A DNA stretch of 64,000 nucleotides, taken from positions 1 through 64,000 of the forward strand of contig CAWHCT010000011.1 of NCBI GenBank assembly GCA_963827785.1, written 5' to 3'. Source of the DNA: Site-B1 sp963827785 (lineage in GTDB: Bacteria; Bacteroidota; Bacteroidia; Flavobacteriales; Flavobacteriaceae). The notes beneath the pieces were generated by a model. That model was not told the origin of the DNA and ran no database searches. It saw nothing but the letters and a program-made list of their open reading frames with translations. The stretch's first letter is position 1, and each line of letters starts with the position of its first letter. This document shows, one piece after another, positions 17,608 through 25,963 of the stretch. A program made the translations under genes and the position numbers.

Positions 17608-18710
17608 TGTGTCGGTTTTGAGATAAGATTAGCAATAAAGATAGAGAATTGAAAGAAGATTAAAAATATTTCTAATATTGGAGTAAGAATAATAAGATCC
17701 GGTTCATTTAATTTTCTGGAAGAGAATCCTATTATTAAATATTTAAGTAAAATAATGAAAATAAACAGGGATAAGACGAGATAGAGCTTAAACTTCATTG
17801 CCATTAAAAATACTCCCAAGGACCAAAATAATATTTGAGATGAGTAAAATTCTGCCAATAATAATTTGTGAATTAATTTATAGTGATTGGCAGTTGTGAC
17901 GTGCCTTCTTTTTTGTTTAAACCATTGTGAAAAAGATGTTTTTGCCGGTGATACTGTAAAGCTATTGGGTGTATAGCATAATGCCGTATTACTTTTTGTA
18001 GCTACATGATTAATAAAGAGATCATCATCACCTGAGTTGATATTCATATGATCTACAAAACCGTTGACCTTGTAAAATTCATCTTTTCTATATGCCAGAT
18101 TTCTGCCAACTCCCATGTAAGGTATCCCAAATTTTGCAAAAGAGAAATATTGAATTGCGGTAAATATGGTTTCAAATCTGATTAATTTATTGAGGAAAGA
18201 ATTTTTTATCTTTTTGTATCCGCCATAACCTAATACAATCGTTTTGTCATTGCTAAAATTACTACTTATCTCTTTAATCCAATGTTTTGAAATTGGTTTA
18301 CAGTCAGCATCAGTAAATAACAAATAATCATATTTAGCAACTTTAATGCCCAATGTTAGGGCAAATTTCTTGTTTGCCCAAAATGCCTCATTGTTCTTGA
18401 CATCTACAATTTTAATATTATTGTATTTCTTGGCCAAATCTTCCATTACTTCCAGAGAATTATCTGAGGAGGCATCATTGATCATAACTATTTCGAATTG
18501 AGGAAAATCCTGATTTGCTATTAAAGGGATGAATTGCTTTAAGTTGTCCGATTCGTTCTTAGCACAGATTATAACGGATACAGCAATATTCTTTGACTTC
18601 TGCTTTTCTGGATTAGAAAACGCAAATCTTCTGAAAATAATAAGGTAATATGCAACTTGAATAATAACTACAATTAAAAAAATGTAGAAAGCAATATCAA
18701 GGTAACCCAT
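17598..18710 (-). CDS. Family 2 glycosyltransferase, membrane-anchored
   Basis: 370 residues. An N-terminal helix (about 5-25) precedes a GT-A domain with the UDP-binding VSVIICAKNESDNL, MINDASSDNS and the metal-binding TDAD motif. The later FSQWFKQKRRH matches the Q-x-x-R-W-type product-binding segment of processive GT2 enzymes. Two or three C-terminal hydrophobic segments (about 285-365) follow. This layout fits polysaccharide or glycolipid synthesis at the inner membrane; the sugar is unknown. First in an operon with the ECF sigma factor, after the small Cys-containing protein. Confidence 0.88.
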   Translation of the reverse strand: MGYLDIAFYIFLIVVIIQVAYYLIIFRRFAFSNPEKQKSKNIAVSVIICAKNESDNLKQFIPLIANQDFPQFEIVMINDASSDNSLEVMEDLAKKYNNIKIVDVKNNEAFWANKKFALTLGIKVAKYDYLLFTDADCKPISKHWIKEISSNFSNDKTIVLGYGGYKKIKNSFLNKLIRFETIFTAIQYFSFAKFGIPYMGVGRNLAYRKDEFYKVNGFVDHMNINSGDDDLFINHVATKSNTALCYTPNSFTVSPAKTSFSQWFKQKRRHVTTANHYKLIHKLLLAEFYSSQILFWSLGVFLMAMKFKLYLVLSLFIFIILLKYLIIGFSSRKLNEPDLIILTPILEIFLIFFQFSIFIANLISKPTHWK

Positions 18711-18715
18711 TTGAA

Positions 18716-18919
18716 TTATGAATGATGATTTTCCTTGCAGTCTTTAAATTGATCTGAAGTTTTACCACAAAATCCACAGGCTTCACCATCCTTATTCAAA
18801 AAAGGACTTTGACTCGCACAAGTACCGGCAAATTTTCCGTCTTTTTTGGACCAAATTTTAATTGCAATACCCGCGACTGCTAATGATAAAAGCACTAAGG
18901 TTATTAATAGGAGTTTCAT
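18716..18919 (-). CDS. Small membrane-anchored or secreted Cys-containing protein
   Basis: 67 residues: one hydrophobic helix (3-24) and a short hydrophilic tail with four Cys in a TCAS...CGFCGK...DC arrangement, ending in a His pair. The CxxC could be redox-active or bind metal. It is 5 bases upstream of the glycosyltransferase. I recall similar short proteins in other Flavobacteriia but no function. Confidence 0.7.
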   Translation of the reverse strand: MKLLLITLVLLSLAVAGIAIKIWSKKDGKFAGTCASQSPFLNKDGEACGFCGKTSDQFKDCKENHHS

Positions 18920-18962
18920 TAAATGTAATTTTCCTGCAAAGATACTGCATTAGTCTGAAACT

Positions 18963-18989
18963 AAAAAGTTCCCAATTAGGGAACTTTTT
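18963..18989 (-). terminator. Intrinsic terminator after the anti-sigma gene
   Basis: AAAAAGTTCCC and GGGAACTTTTT form a perfect 11-bp stem around AATTA, 22 bases past the stop of the gene at 19011. Confidence 0.85.
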
Positions 18990-19010
18990 AAAAGTATTCT
19001 TGAAAATAGA

Positions 19011-19802
19011 TTATTTATTATTCTGTAATTTAATGTTGGCAACAGAGTTTTCCACAGTTGCGGTTTCATTTCCACCCTTAGGTTCAATTGTAATTTCAAA
19101 TGCCAAGGCATTTTCTGTATAAGGGATGGATCTTAGATCTGCACTGGCCGCATCCAAAATACCTAAATTGACCATTTTATCCTGTAATTGAGCCCACATT
19201 TGGTAACACTGCTCTTCAGGCAATTGAGGTAATGATACAACTTCTATCATGGAAGTTTTTTCTTTTGGATTTATATAAGCAACTGTTTTTAAATTCTTGG
19301 CGCGTTTATTTCCTCTGATTATATATTTTTCAGTTTCAGGATTATTTAAACGCATAAATTGTTGCATGACACTTTCCAACTTACTGTTTGTGTCTTGTAT
19401 ATCACTTCTCAAATCAAAGATCTCATCTACTACAACCTGATTCTCATCCATTAATTTTTGATTTTGATAGAAAAAGAAAGCTGATGTGACAGCAAATAGT
19501 ATTGCAGCAGCACTTGCAGCTATGCTAAACCAAATTGAGACTCTTTTTGTTCTGGCATGCATATGGACGACTTTGGTTTCATCCACTGCATCTAAAATGA
19601 AGTTCAATGAATCATGAGGTGCAGGTGCAGCATTAAGTTCTGAAATGATTTCAAGATTATCTTGAAGCAAATCATATTTAGATTTCACTTCCGGATATTT
19701 GGAAATGTAGTTTTCTACAGTCTTATTTTCTTCGTCGCTGGAATCTCCAACAACGTATTTTTCTAACAGACCTGATTCTAAAAAAGAGTAAAGATCTTTC
19801 AT
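19011..19802 (-). CDS. Anti-sigma factor, RskA-like
   Basis: 263 residues. A short N-terminal zinc-less anti-sigma domain (LESGLLEKYVVGDSSDEENKTVENYI) is followed by a membrane helix at about 92-114 and a periplasmic anti-sigma-K C-terminal domain (MIEVVSLPQLPEEQCYQMWAQLQDKMVNLGIL). It is 25 bases downstream of an ECF sigma gene, so it is probably its cognate inhibitor, releasing the sigma when the periplasmic signal arrives. The signal is unknown. A terminator follows. Confidence 0.9.
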   Translation of the reverse strand: MKDLYSFLESGLLEKYVVGDSSDEENKTVENYISKYPEVKSKYDLLQDNLEIISELNAAPAPHDSLNFILDAVDETKVVHMHARTKRVSIWFSIAASAAAILFAVTSAFFFYQNQKLMDENQVVVDEIFDLRSDIQDTNSKLESVMQQFMRLNNPETEKYIIRGNKRAKNLKTVAYINPKEKTSMIEVVSLPQLPEEQCYQMWAQLQDKMVNLGILDAASADLRSIPYTENALAFEITIEPKGGNETATVENSVANIKLQNNK

Positions 19803-19827
19803 AATTTAAAATTTAATATTCCAAAAA

Positions 19828-20358
19828 CTATACATTGTATACTTTTTTCAATTCTCTAAGAGCAATTTTAAGCCTAGACTTAATAGTTCCAAGAGGAATG
19901 TCCAATTCATCGCTTGCTTCCTGTTGGGTCATGCCTTCAAAAAACAATGCGTTAAGTACTGTTTTGTACTTTTGATCCAATTTTTCAACGTGTTGTTTTA
20001 AATCCATCACATCCAGATTTAAACTATTCGTTGCTATACTATATACGTTGGAATTTTCAATTTGGACTTCTCGACTATTTCTGTTATTGAAGCTTCTAAG
20101 TTTATCAATAGCAGTATTTCTCGTAATTCTATATAACCATGTGAACAGTTTTGCCTTTTTTGGATCGTACTTATGAGAGTTCTTCCAGATCTTTATAAAA
20201 CTCTCCTGCAAAGCGTCTTTTGCCAAGGCTTCATCCCTTGTTATTTTTAGAGCAACCCCAAATAATGAATCAGAATAATTACTATATAAAAGGGTTAACG
20301 CTTTTTTATCGCGATCTTTTAATAGTTTAATTATATCCTTTTCTATTTGGCTACGCAT
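19828..20358 (-). CDS. ECF-type sigma factor (SigK-like)
   Basis: 176 residues with region 2 (SLFGVALKITRDEALAKDALQESFIKIWKNSHKYDP...WLYRITRNTAIDKLR) and region 4 (KTVLNALFFEGMTQQEASDELDIPLGTIKSRL). Paired with a RskA-like anti-sigma directly downstream, which is the normal arrangement for this subgroup. The upstream 220 bases hold no gene. Confidence 0.93.
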   Translation of the reverse strand: MRSQIEKDIIKLLKDRDKKALTLLYSNYSDSLFGVALKITRDEALAKDALQESFIKIWKNSHKYDPKKAKLFTWLYRITRNTAIDKLRSFNNRNSREVQIENSNVYSIATNSLNLDVMDLKQHVEKLDQKYKTVLNALFFEGMTQQEASDELDIPLGTIKSRLKIALRELKKVYNV

Positions 20359-20548
20359 GTTATTTATAATACTTAGTTAAAATTCAGGATTGCAGAAACA
20401 TCCAAATCCGGATTTATAACGTAATTAAATTGAAAGCATTATGTTTTTAATCTAAGGTAGTAAAATTAGAACAAAAAATATTAGATAATTGTCACTTCAT
20501 AGAAGATTGATTAATAGCTTTTTCATAAAAAATTCAATTATCTAAAAA

Positions 20549-20576
20549 AAAGGCCTTACAACTGTAAGGCTTTTTT
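20549..20576. terminator. Bidirectional intrinsic terminator
   Basis: An A-run, GCCTTAC, AACT loop, GTAAGGC and a T-run. It lies 4 bases past the stop of the transglutaminase-like gene on the minus strand and can work in both directions. Confidence 0.85.
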
Positions 20577-20580
20577 AATG

Positions 20581-21474
20581 TTATGCTTCTGCAAAAGTTC
20601 CTTCTGCTAATCGTTTCTCATAGGATTTAGCATAATTATATTGAATAAATGGCCTAAGTGATTCTCTTACATGGGTAATGTTAGTTTCATTTACATAAAA
20701 CATGTAATTGAAATATCTTCTAAGTAGGATCAATAGAGTATGTATCAAAACCAACGGTACTTTATTCTGGAAGGCTAAAAGAGAGTCCATCTTACTGACT
20801 TTATAATTTGTAATTAGGAAAAAGAGATTCTTGTCATTAAAAAAGTATTTTGCTAAATACTCTTTACTTGAACCTTTTCTGTTATCAACCATATCTTCCA
20901 ATGTCAGGTTATCAGCATTAAAACCACTTATATAATCCACCAATTGTTTAACCGATAACAACTCTTTTGAAGTTTTATTCATTACGAATACACAATTGTG
21001 TATATCGATCAAAATCCACTTGCCTAGTTCTTCAGAGTAGAATTCATTTATAGAATGACCACCTGCCATTCCTGGAACTCCAATTCCCCATTCCCTAACC
21101 TTTATGTCATTTATGATACAAAAATTTAAAAATACTTGGGCATAATCACTGCATACACCACCTTTTTTGTAACGCATGGTAATATAGCTGTCCTTCGATG
21201 AATAACCTAAACCAGGACCTCGTTTAAAAAATGTATTAAAATGTTCAGCAATTTTGATGACCTTGACCAAAGTAGATAATTTCTGCTCAGATTCAGTTAA
21301 TGGGTTATCTTCATAAAATATGGAGTGGATGTCTTCTTTTTTGTTGTAAGAATTGTAATTCTCATCCTTAAACTTGGAAAAACTTGGTTCCCTCGTTATC
21401 ATGAACCATCTCGCCTTCATCAAAAATGGATGACGCTTGAGAGTGTATTTAATTTTATTTATAACAGATTTCAT
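20581..21474 (-). CDS. Transglutaminase-like domain protein
   Basis: 297 residues. The Cys-His-Asp triad of the transglutaminase/protease fold is visible as C108 (KKGGVCSDYAQVF), H140 (MAGGHSINEFY) and D157 (GKWILIDIHN). The C-terminal third contains a hydrophobic segment (VPLVLIHTLLILLRRYFNYMFYV, about residues 234-256) that may anchor it to a membrane. No signal peptide. Such domains act as peptidases or amide-bond isomerases, and some accompany polysaccharide assembly genes. Single gene with its own terminator; substrate unknown. Confidence 0.75.
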   Translation of the reverse strand: MKSVINKIKYTLKRHPFLMKARWFMITREPSFSKFKDENYNSYNKKEDIHSIFYEDNPLTESEQKLSTLVKVIKIAEHFNTFFKRGPGLGYSSKDSYITMRYKKGGVCSDYAQVFLNFCIINDIKVREWGIGVPGMAGGHSINEFYSEELGKWILIDIHNCVFVMNKTSKELLSVKQLVDYISGFNADNLTLEDMVDNRKGSSKEYLAKYFFNDKNLFFLITNYKVSKMDSLLAFQNKVPLVLIHTLLILLRRYFNYMFYVNETNITHVRESLRPFIQYNYAKSYEKRLAEGTFAEA

Positions 21475-21648
21475 TCAATTTTTTAAAGGAGGGAATATTA
21501 ATTAATCAAAAAATTTAATTCTTCAATTAATTAATTCAAAAGTATAAAATGAATGATGTAGAATATAAAGATTTAGATGAATAGCTTAGAAATAAGTTGA
21601 AAGGGAAATTGGGGCGTTTTTAAGTAAAAAATGACGATAAAAAAACCT

Positions 21649-22662
21649 CTAAATAACGTTTACTTCTGCTTCAAGATCTATGTTGAAAATTCGTTTGATC
21701 GTTTTTTGAATCAGTTTTGACAGATTGTAAATATCATTACCATTTGAAGCACCATAATTTACCAGAACCAGTGCTTGATTTTTATGAACGCCATAATCCC
21801 CAAATCGCTTGCCTTTGAAGCCGGCTTTTTCAATTAACCAACCAGCCGGAATTTTAATTTGGTTTTCAGAAACTTTGTAACTTGGTATTTCCGGAAAATT
21901 ACGCAGTAGATCATTAAAATGATCAATTGACACTACCGGATTTTTGAAAAAACTGCCACTATTTCCTATTTCCTTAGGGTCAGGTAATTTACTTTGCCTA
22001 ATGCTAATAACAGCATCAGAGACATCTTTTATACTTGGATTTATGATGCTTCTTTCTTTTAGTTCTGATTGAATTGCTCCATATGTTGTTTTAAGGGCGT
22101 GATTTTCTTTGGTAAGTTTAAAAGTAACATCGGTTATTATATATTCGCCTTTAAGATCTTGTTTGAAAATGGAGTTCCTGTAGTCAAATTTACAGTCCTT
22201 GTTAGTGAATATTTTTGTTTCCAGTGTTGCAACATTAATCGCTTCACATTCAACGAATACATCCTTTAACTCAACTCCGTAAGCACCAATATTTTGTATT
22301 GGGGAAGTACCAACATTTCCGGGGATTAAGGATAGATTTTCAACGCCTCCAAAATTATTTTTAATGCACCATAATACAAATTCATGCCAGTTTTCTCCCG
22401 CTTGAATTTTTACTTCAACAAATCCGTTCTCTTCCTTAATGACCTCTTTACCTTTATTATTCATGTGAATAACAAGTGCATCAATGTTCTTTGTTAAAAG
22501 CAGATTACTACCTCCTCCTAAAATGAATTTATTGGTCTTTCTATACTTTTTTAATATCTCTGTTAAGTCATTTACTGATGTTATATCTGTAAATTCTCTG
22601 GCAGAAGCTTCAATTCCGAAAGTGTTGTATTTCTTTAAAGAGATGTTTTCCAATACTTTCAT
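21649..22662 (-). CDS. murB: UDP-N-acetylenolpyruvoylglucosamine reductase
   Basis: 337 residues, with the FAD-binding segment FILGGGSNLLL, the SLIPGNVGTSPIQNIGAYG motif, YRNSIFK and the type I proton-donor serine in GNSGSFFKNPV. The C-terminal GWLIEKAGFKGKRFGDYGVH is typical. It reduces the enolpyruvyl group to make UDP-MurNAc for peptidoglycan. The start overlaps the end of the aminotransferase gene by 4 bases (ATGA). Confidence 0.96.
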   Translation of the reverse strand: MKVLENISLKKYNTFGIEASAREFTDITSVNDLTEILKKYRKTNKFILGGGSNLLLTKNIDALVIHMNNKGKEVIKEENGFVEVKIQAGENWHEFVLWCIKNNFGGVENLSLIPGNVGTSPIQNIGAYGVELKDVFVECEAINVATLETKIFTNKDCKFDYRNSIFKQDLKGEYIITDVTFKLTKENHALKTTYGAIQSELKERSIINPSIKDVSDAVISIRQSKLPDPKEIGNSGSFFKNPVVSIDHFNDLLRNFPEIPSYKVSENQIKIPAGWLIEKAGFKGKRFGDYGVHKNQALVLVNYGASNGNDIYNLSKLIQKTIKRIFNIDLEAEVNVI

Positions 22663-23852
22663 AAGGAATTATATTTTTTTAAGGCCTCTTTAAGAATTTT
22701 AACAGATGTTATCAGGTCTTCCTTTTTAAGGACATAAGCAATTCTAACCTGATTTTTACCAAGGCCAGGAGTTGAGTAAAATCCGGCAGCTGGAGCAATC
22801 ATAACTGTTTCTCCATTTAAACTGAATTTCTCCAATAACCATTGTGAAAAATCATCAGCATCTTTAACAGGTAATTCAGCGATGCAATAAAAGGCTCCTT
22901 TTGGATTAGCCACTTTAACACCATCTACTTTAATTAATTCTTTGATCAAGATGTTCCTTCTGTCAACATATTCCGTTTTAACTGCATCAAAATAGCTTTG
23001 CGGAGTTTCTAAAGCGGCTTCACTCGCTATTTGAGCGTAAGTTGGCGGGCTCAATCTGGCCTGTGCAAATTTAAGAGCAGTTTCAATAACTTGTTTGTTC
23101 TTTGATACAATACAACCAATACGGGCTCCACACATGCTATATCGTTTTGAAACTGAATCGATCATAATGGCATGTTCTTCAAGTCCATTAACTTCCATTA
23201 CAGAATGATGTTTTTCCCCGTCATAAACAAACTCTCTATACACCTCATCTGCAATTAAAAACAGATCATGCTTTTTAACAATTTTTGCCAGTTTATTTAT
23301 TTCATCTTTGCTATACAGATATCCTGTGGGATTTCCCGGATTGCATATTAGTATTGCCTTAGTTTTTGGTGAAATTAATTTTTCAAAATCTTCAATAGGA
23401 GGTAGTGCAAAATTAGTATCGATCTTTGAAACAACCGGAACAACTTTTACTCCGGAAGCAGTTGAAAATCCGTTATAATTGGCATAGAATGGTTCTGGTA
23501 TAATCACTTCATCACCTGGATCCATAATACTTCCAAAGGTGAACAGTAAAGCTTCGCTTCCTCCGGTGGTTATTATAATATCAGTAGCTGTTACATGTAT
23601 GTTATTCTTGGCATAATATCCTGCCAATTTGGTTCTATATTCTTCTGAACCTTCAGAGCGGCTATACTCAACAATTTCCAGGGTATTGTTTTTAATGGCA
23701 TTCAAAGCAACCTCTGGCGTTTTTATATCAGGTTGACCAATATTTAAGTGATATACTTTTATTCCTCTTTTTTTAGCGGCTTCGGCATAGGGGACAAGTT
23801 TTCTAATAGGCGACTGAGGCATCATTTTGCCCTTATTTGAAATTGTTGGCAT
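22659..23852 (-). CDS. Pyridoxal-phosphate aminotransferase, class I (aspartate/aromatic type)
   Basis: 397 residues of fold-type I. PLP Lys is K236 (DSVSKRYSMCGARIG), the ring-binding Asp is in LIADEVYREF, and the NPGNPTG motif is at 171-177. The LNIGQPDIKTP opening fits the subgroup I-gamma aspartate aminotransferases. Substrate specificity cannot be settled from the sequence. Cotranscribed with murB. Confidence 0.9.
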   Translation of the reverse strand: MPTISNKGKMMPQSPIRKLVPYAEAAKKRGIKVYHLNIGQPDIKTPEVALNAIKNNTLEIVEYSRSEGSEEYRTKLAGYYAKNNIHVTATDIIITTGGSEALLFTFGSIMDPGDEVIIPEPFYANYNGFSTASGVKVVPVVSKIDTNFALPPIEDFEKLISPKTKAILICNPGNPTGYLYSKDEINKLAKIVKKHDLFLIADEVYREFVYDGEKHHSVMEVNGLEEHAIMIDSVSKRYSMCGARIGCIVSKNKQVIETALKFAQARLSPPTYAQIASEAALETPQSYFDAVKTEYVDRRNILIKELIKVDGVKVANPKGAFYCIAELPVKDADDFSQWLLEKFSLNGETVMIAPAAGFYSTPGLGKNQVRIAYVLKKEDLITSVKILKEALKKYNSL

Positions 23853-23978
23853 ACGTTTTTTATTTACATAACAAAGGTCTGAAATTTATCTTAAAGTTTA
23901 TTTAAATTTTTAATTCAATTAGCTTATTTGAATGAAAGATTTGTAAATTGAAGTGAAGACCTTTCAAGCTTTTAATAA

Positions 23979-25316
23979 ATGACGAAATTTATCCGATTTG
24001 TTTTTCTCCTATTTGTTGCAAATATTGGATATTCTCAAGGTAAATATGTCATTCAGGACAACAAAGAAAGTGATAAGATCAGATTTAAATTAATTAACAA
24101 CCTAATTGTGATTCCGGTTGAAGTTAATGGAGCAGAATTAACTTTTTTGTTGGATTCTGGCGTGAGAAAACCTATAATTTTTAATTTTTTAAATTCTACT
24201 GATTCACTCCAGATAAATGAACCAGAGATCATTTATTTACGGGGTTTGGGTGAAGGAGAACCAATAGAAGCTATCAGATCTCGAAACAACGTTGTTAAAA
24301 TAGGAAATGCTATAAACATAAATCAAAATTTATTTGCTGTTTTTAATGAACGCCTGAATTTTGCGCCCAGACTAGGTATTCCTGTTCATGGAATTATAGG
24401 CTACGATCTGTTTAATGATTTTATTGTGGAGATAAATTATTCTTCAAAATATATCAGACTGAATAATCCTGAAACTTATGAATACAAGGAGTGCAAGAAA
24501 TGTGAAACGTTAGGATTGGAATTTTATAATAGTAAACCATATTTCAATGTAGATATAAAAATTGGCAACAAACAGGTTCCGGTAAAACTATTAATAGATT
24601 CCGGAGGTAGCGATGCACTATGGCTGTTTGAAAGTTTGGAGGACGGTATTGTACTTGATAAGATGTACTTTGATGATTTTCTTGGACATGGCTTGAGTGG
24701 CAGCGTCTACGGCAAGCGTTCCAAAGTAGATGAGGTTTTAATCAAAAATTTTGTTTTAAAAAATGTTAATGTGGCTTTTCCTGATTCAACATCAATTGCT
24801 CATGCTACAAAGTTTGAAGAGCGCAATGGCAGTTTTTCTGCGGCTTTACTAAAACGATTCAATGTGATCATTGATTATCATAATGCGAAAATATCTTTTA
24901 AAAAAAACAGGTACTTCAATGAGCCCTTTAATTACAATAAGAGTGGTATTGAACTGGAGCAAAGCGGAATTCGTATTATTAAGGAAAGAGAATCGAGGAT
25001 AAACCTGGAAGGTGACCCTTTATCGAGTGAAAACAGAGGTACTGGACCAAAAATAGTATTTGACACTAAATTTAAACTGGCTGTGAAACCTGCTTTTAAG
25101 ATAGTTGAATTAAGAAAGAATTCTCCCGCGGAAAGAATTGGTTTAAAGATTGGTGACATTCTACTTTACATAAATAACAAAGCGACATATAATTACAATC
25201 TACAAGAAATAATTCATTTTTTTTATGGGGAGACCAATAGTAAAATCCGACTTAAAATAGAAAGGAATGGAGTACCAATGACATTTGTTTTTAGATTGGA
25301 AAGTCCAATAAAATAA
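23979..25316 (+). CDS. Secreted retropepsin-like aspartyl protease with PDZ domain
   Basis: 445 residues. Signal peptide (1-19, ending GYSQ). Two aspartic-protease lobes with DSG motifs: D59-S60-G61 and D207-S208-G209 (LLIDSGGSDALW). Each lobe is followed by an MHGI/LHGxxG-like segment (VHGIIGYDLF). A PDZ domain occupies about residues 350-440 (VELRKNSPAERIGLKIGDILLYINNK). This architecture is common in Bacteroidota and may be a periplasmic or surface peptidase, not experimentally defined. A terminator follows the stop. Confidence 0.88.
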   Translation: MTKFIRFVFLLFVANIGYSQGKYVIQDNKESDKIRFKLINNLIVIPVEVNGAELTFLLDSGVRKPIIFNFLNSTDSLQINEPEIIYLRGLGEGEPIEAIRSRNNVVKIGNAININQNLFAVFNERLNFAPRLGIPVHGIIGYDLFNDFIVEINYSSKYIRLNNPETYEYKECKKCETLGLEFYNSKPYFNVDIKIGNKQVPVKLLIDSGGSDALWLFESLEDGIVLDKMYFDDFLGHGLSGSVYGKRSKVDEVLIKNFVLKNVNVAFPDSTSIAHATKFEERNGSFSAALLKRFNVIIDYHNAKISFKKNRYFNEPFNYNKSGIELEQSGIRIIKERESRINLEGDPLSSENRGTGPKIVFDTKFKLAVKPAFKIVELRKNSPAERIGLKIGDILLYINNKATYNYNLQEIIHFFYGETNSKIRLKIERNGVPMTFVFRLESPIK

Positions 25317-25344
25317 AAAGTCTTCCTGTATTGGAAGACTTTTT
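25315..25344 (+). terminator. Intrinsic terminator after the PDZ aspartyl protease
   Basis: AAAAAGTCTTCC and GGAAGACTTTTT pair over a 6-base loop, immediately at the stop codon. The symmetric A and T runs allow it to serve the convergent DUF1573 gene as well. Confidence 0.88.
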
Positions 25345-25366
25345 TATTAATTGAAAATTGTAAATA

Positions 25367-25789
25367 TTATTGTTCTAAAATACTTTTATCTTTAGCTAAT
25401 ACACTTTTACTGGCTGGATCAATTACTTCTCCTTTAATTTTAAGAGCAACCGTAGGCGTTTCGGCATTAGACAATACTGTAACGGTCTTTCTTATAGGCA
25501 TGACTCTGTTTGTGTCGTATTTAACTTGTATTTCGCCAGTTGCACCAGGCATAATAGGACCATCCGGTTTTTTTGGAACAGTGCATCCACAGCTTGAATT
25601 GACTTTGCTTATTATCAGAGGAGCATCACCAGTATTGGTAAACTCAAAAGTTCTAAGGCCATCAGCACCTTTTTCAATGGTGCCATAATCAATTGTAGTT
25701 TCTTTAAACTCAATTTTAGCTATTTTTTCCTGGGCAAAAGAACCATAGCTGACTAAACTTATAAATAATACTGCTATTAATTTTTTCAT
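25367..25789 (-). CDS. DUF1573 domain secreted protein
   Basis: 140 residues from the ATG at 25789; upstream in-frame codons to 25843 give a non-signal-like extension and were not used. Signal peptide MKKLIAVLFISLVSYGSFA, then a single DUF1573 beta-sandwich with the family signature SSCGCTVP (about 68-75) and PGATGEIQVKYDTN. Many Flavobacteriia have such proteins; they resemble MSP/ASPM domains and the function is unknown. Confidence 0.85.
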   Translation of the reverse strand: MKKLIAVLFISLVSYGSFAQEKIAKIEFKETTIDYGTIEKGADGLRTFEFTNTGDAPLIISKVNSSCGCTVPKKPDGPIMPGATGEIQVKYDTNRVMPIRKTVTVLSNAETPTVALKIKGEVIDPASKSVLAKDKSILEQ

Positions 25790-25925
25790 GGTTATTATTT
25801 TTAATTTAATTGTAAACATACTTACTTTTTCTACAATCTGCAAAAATATTAGACGTAATGCATAATGTCATTTTTTAATATTTTTTAAAACACTCTAATT
25901 TTTTTTCACAAAAAAGAAATATAAG

Positions 25926-25933
25926 TACTTTTG
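25926..25933 (+). promoter_or_regulatory. Probable -7 box for valS
   Basis: TACTTTTG matches TAnnTTTG, 31 bases upstream of the ATG at 25964. It also argues against the upstream TTG start at 25931, which lies inside the box. Confidence 0.5.
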
Positions 25934-25963
25934 CATGACATATTTCAAAAACTATTCCAAAGT

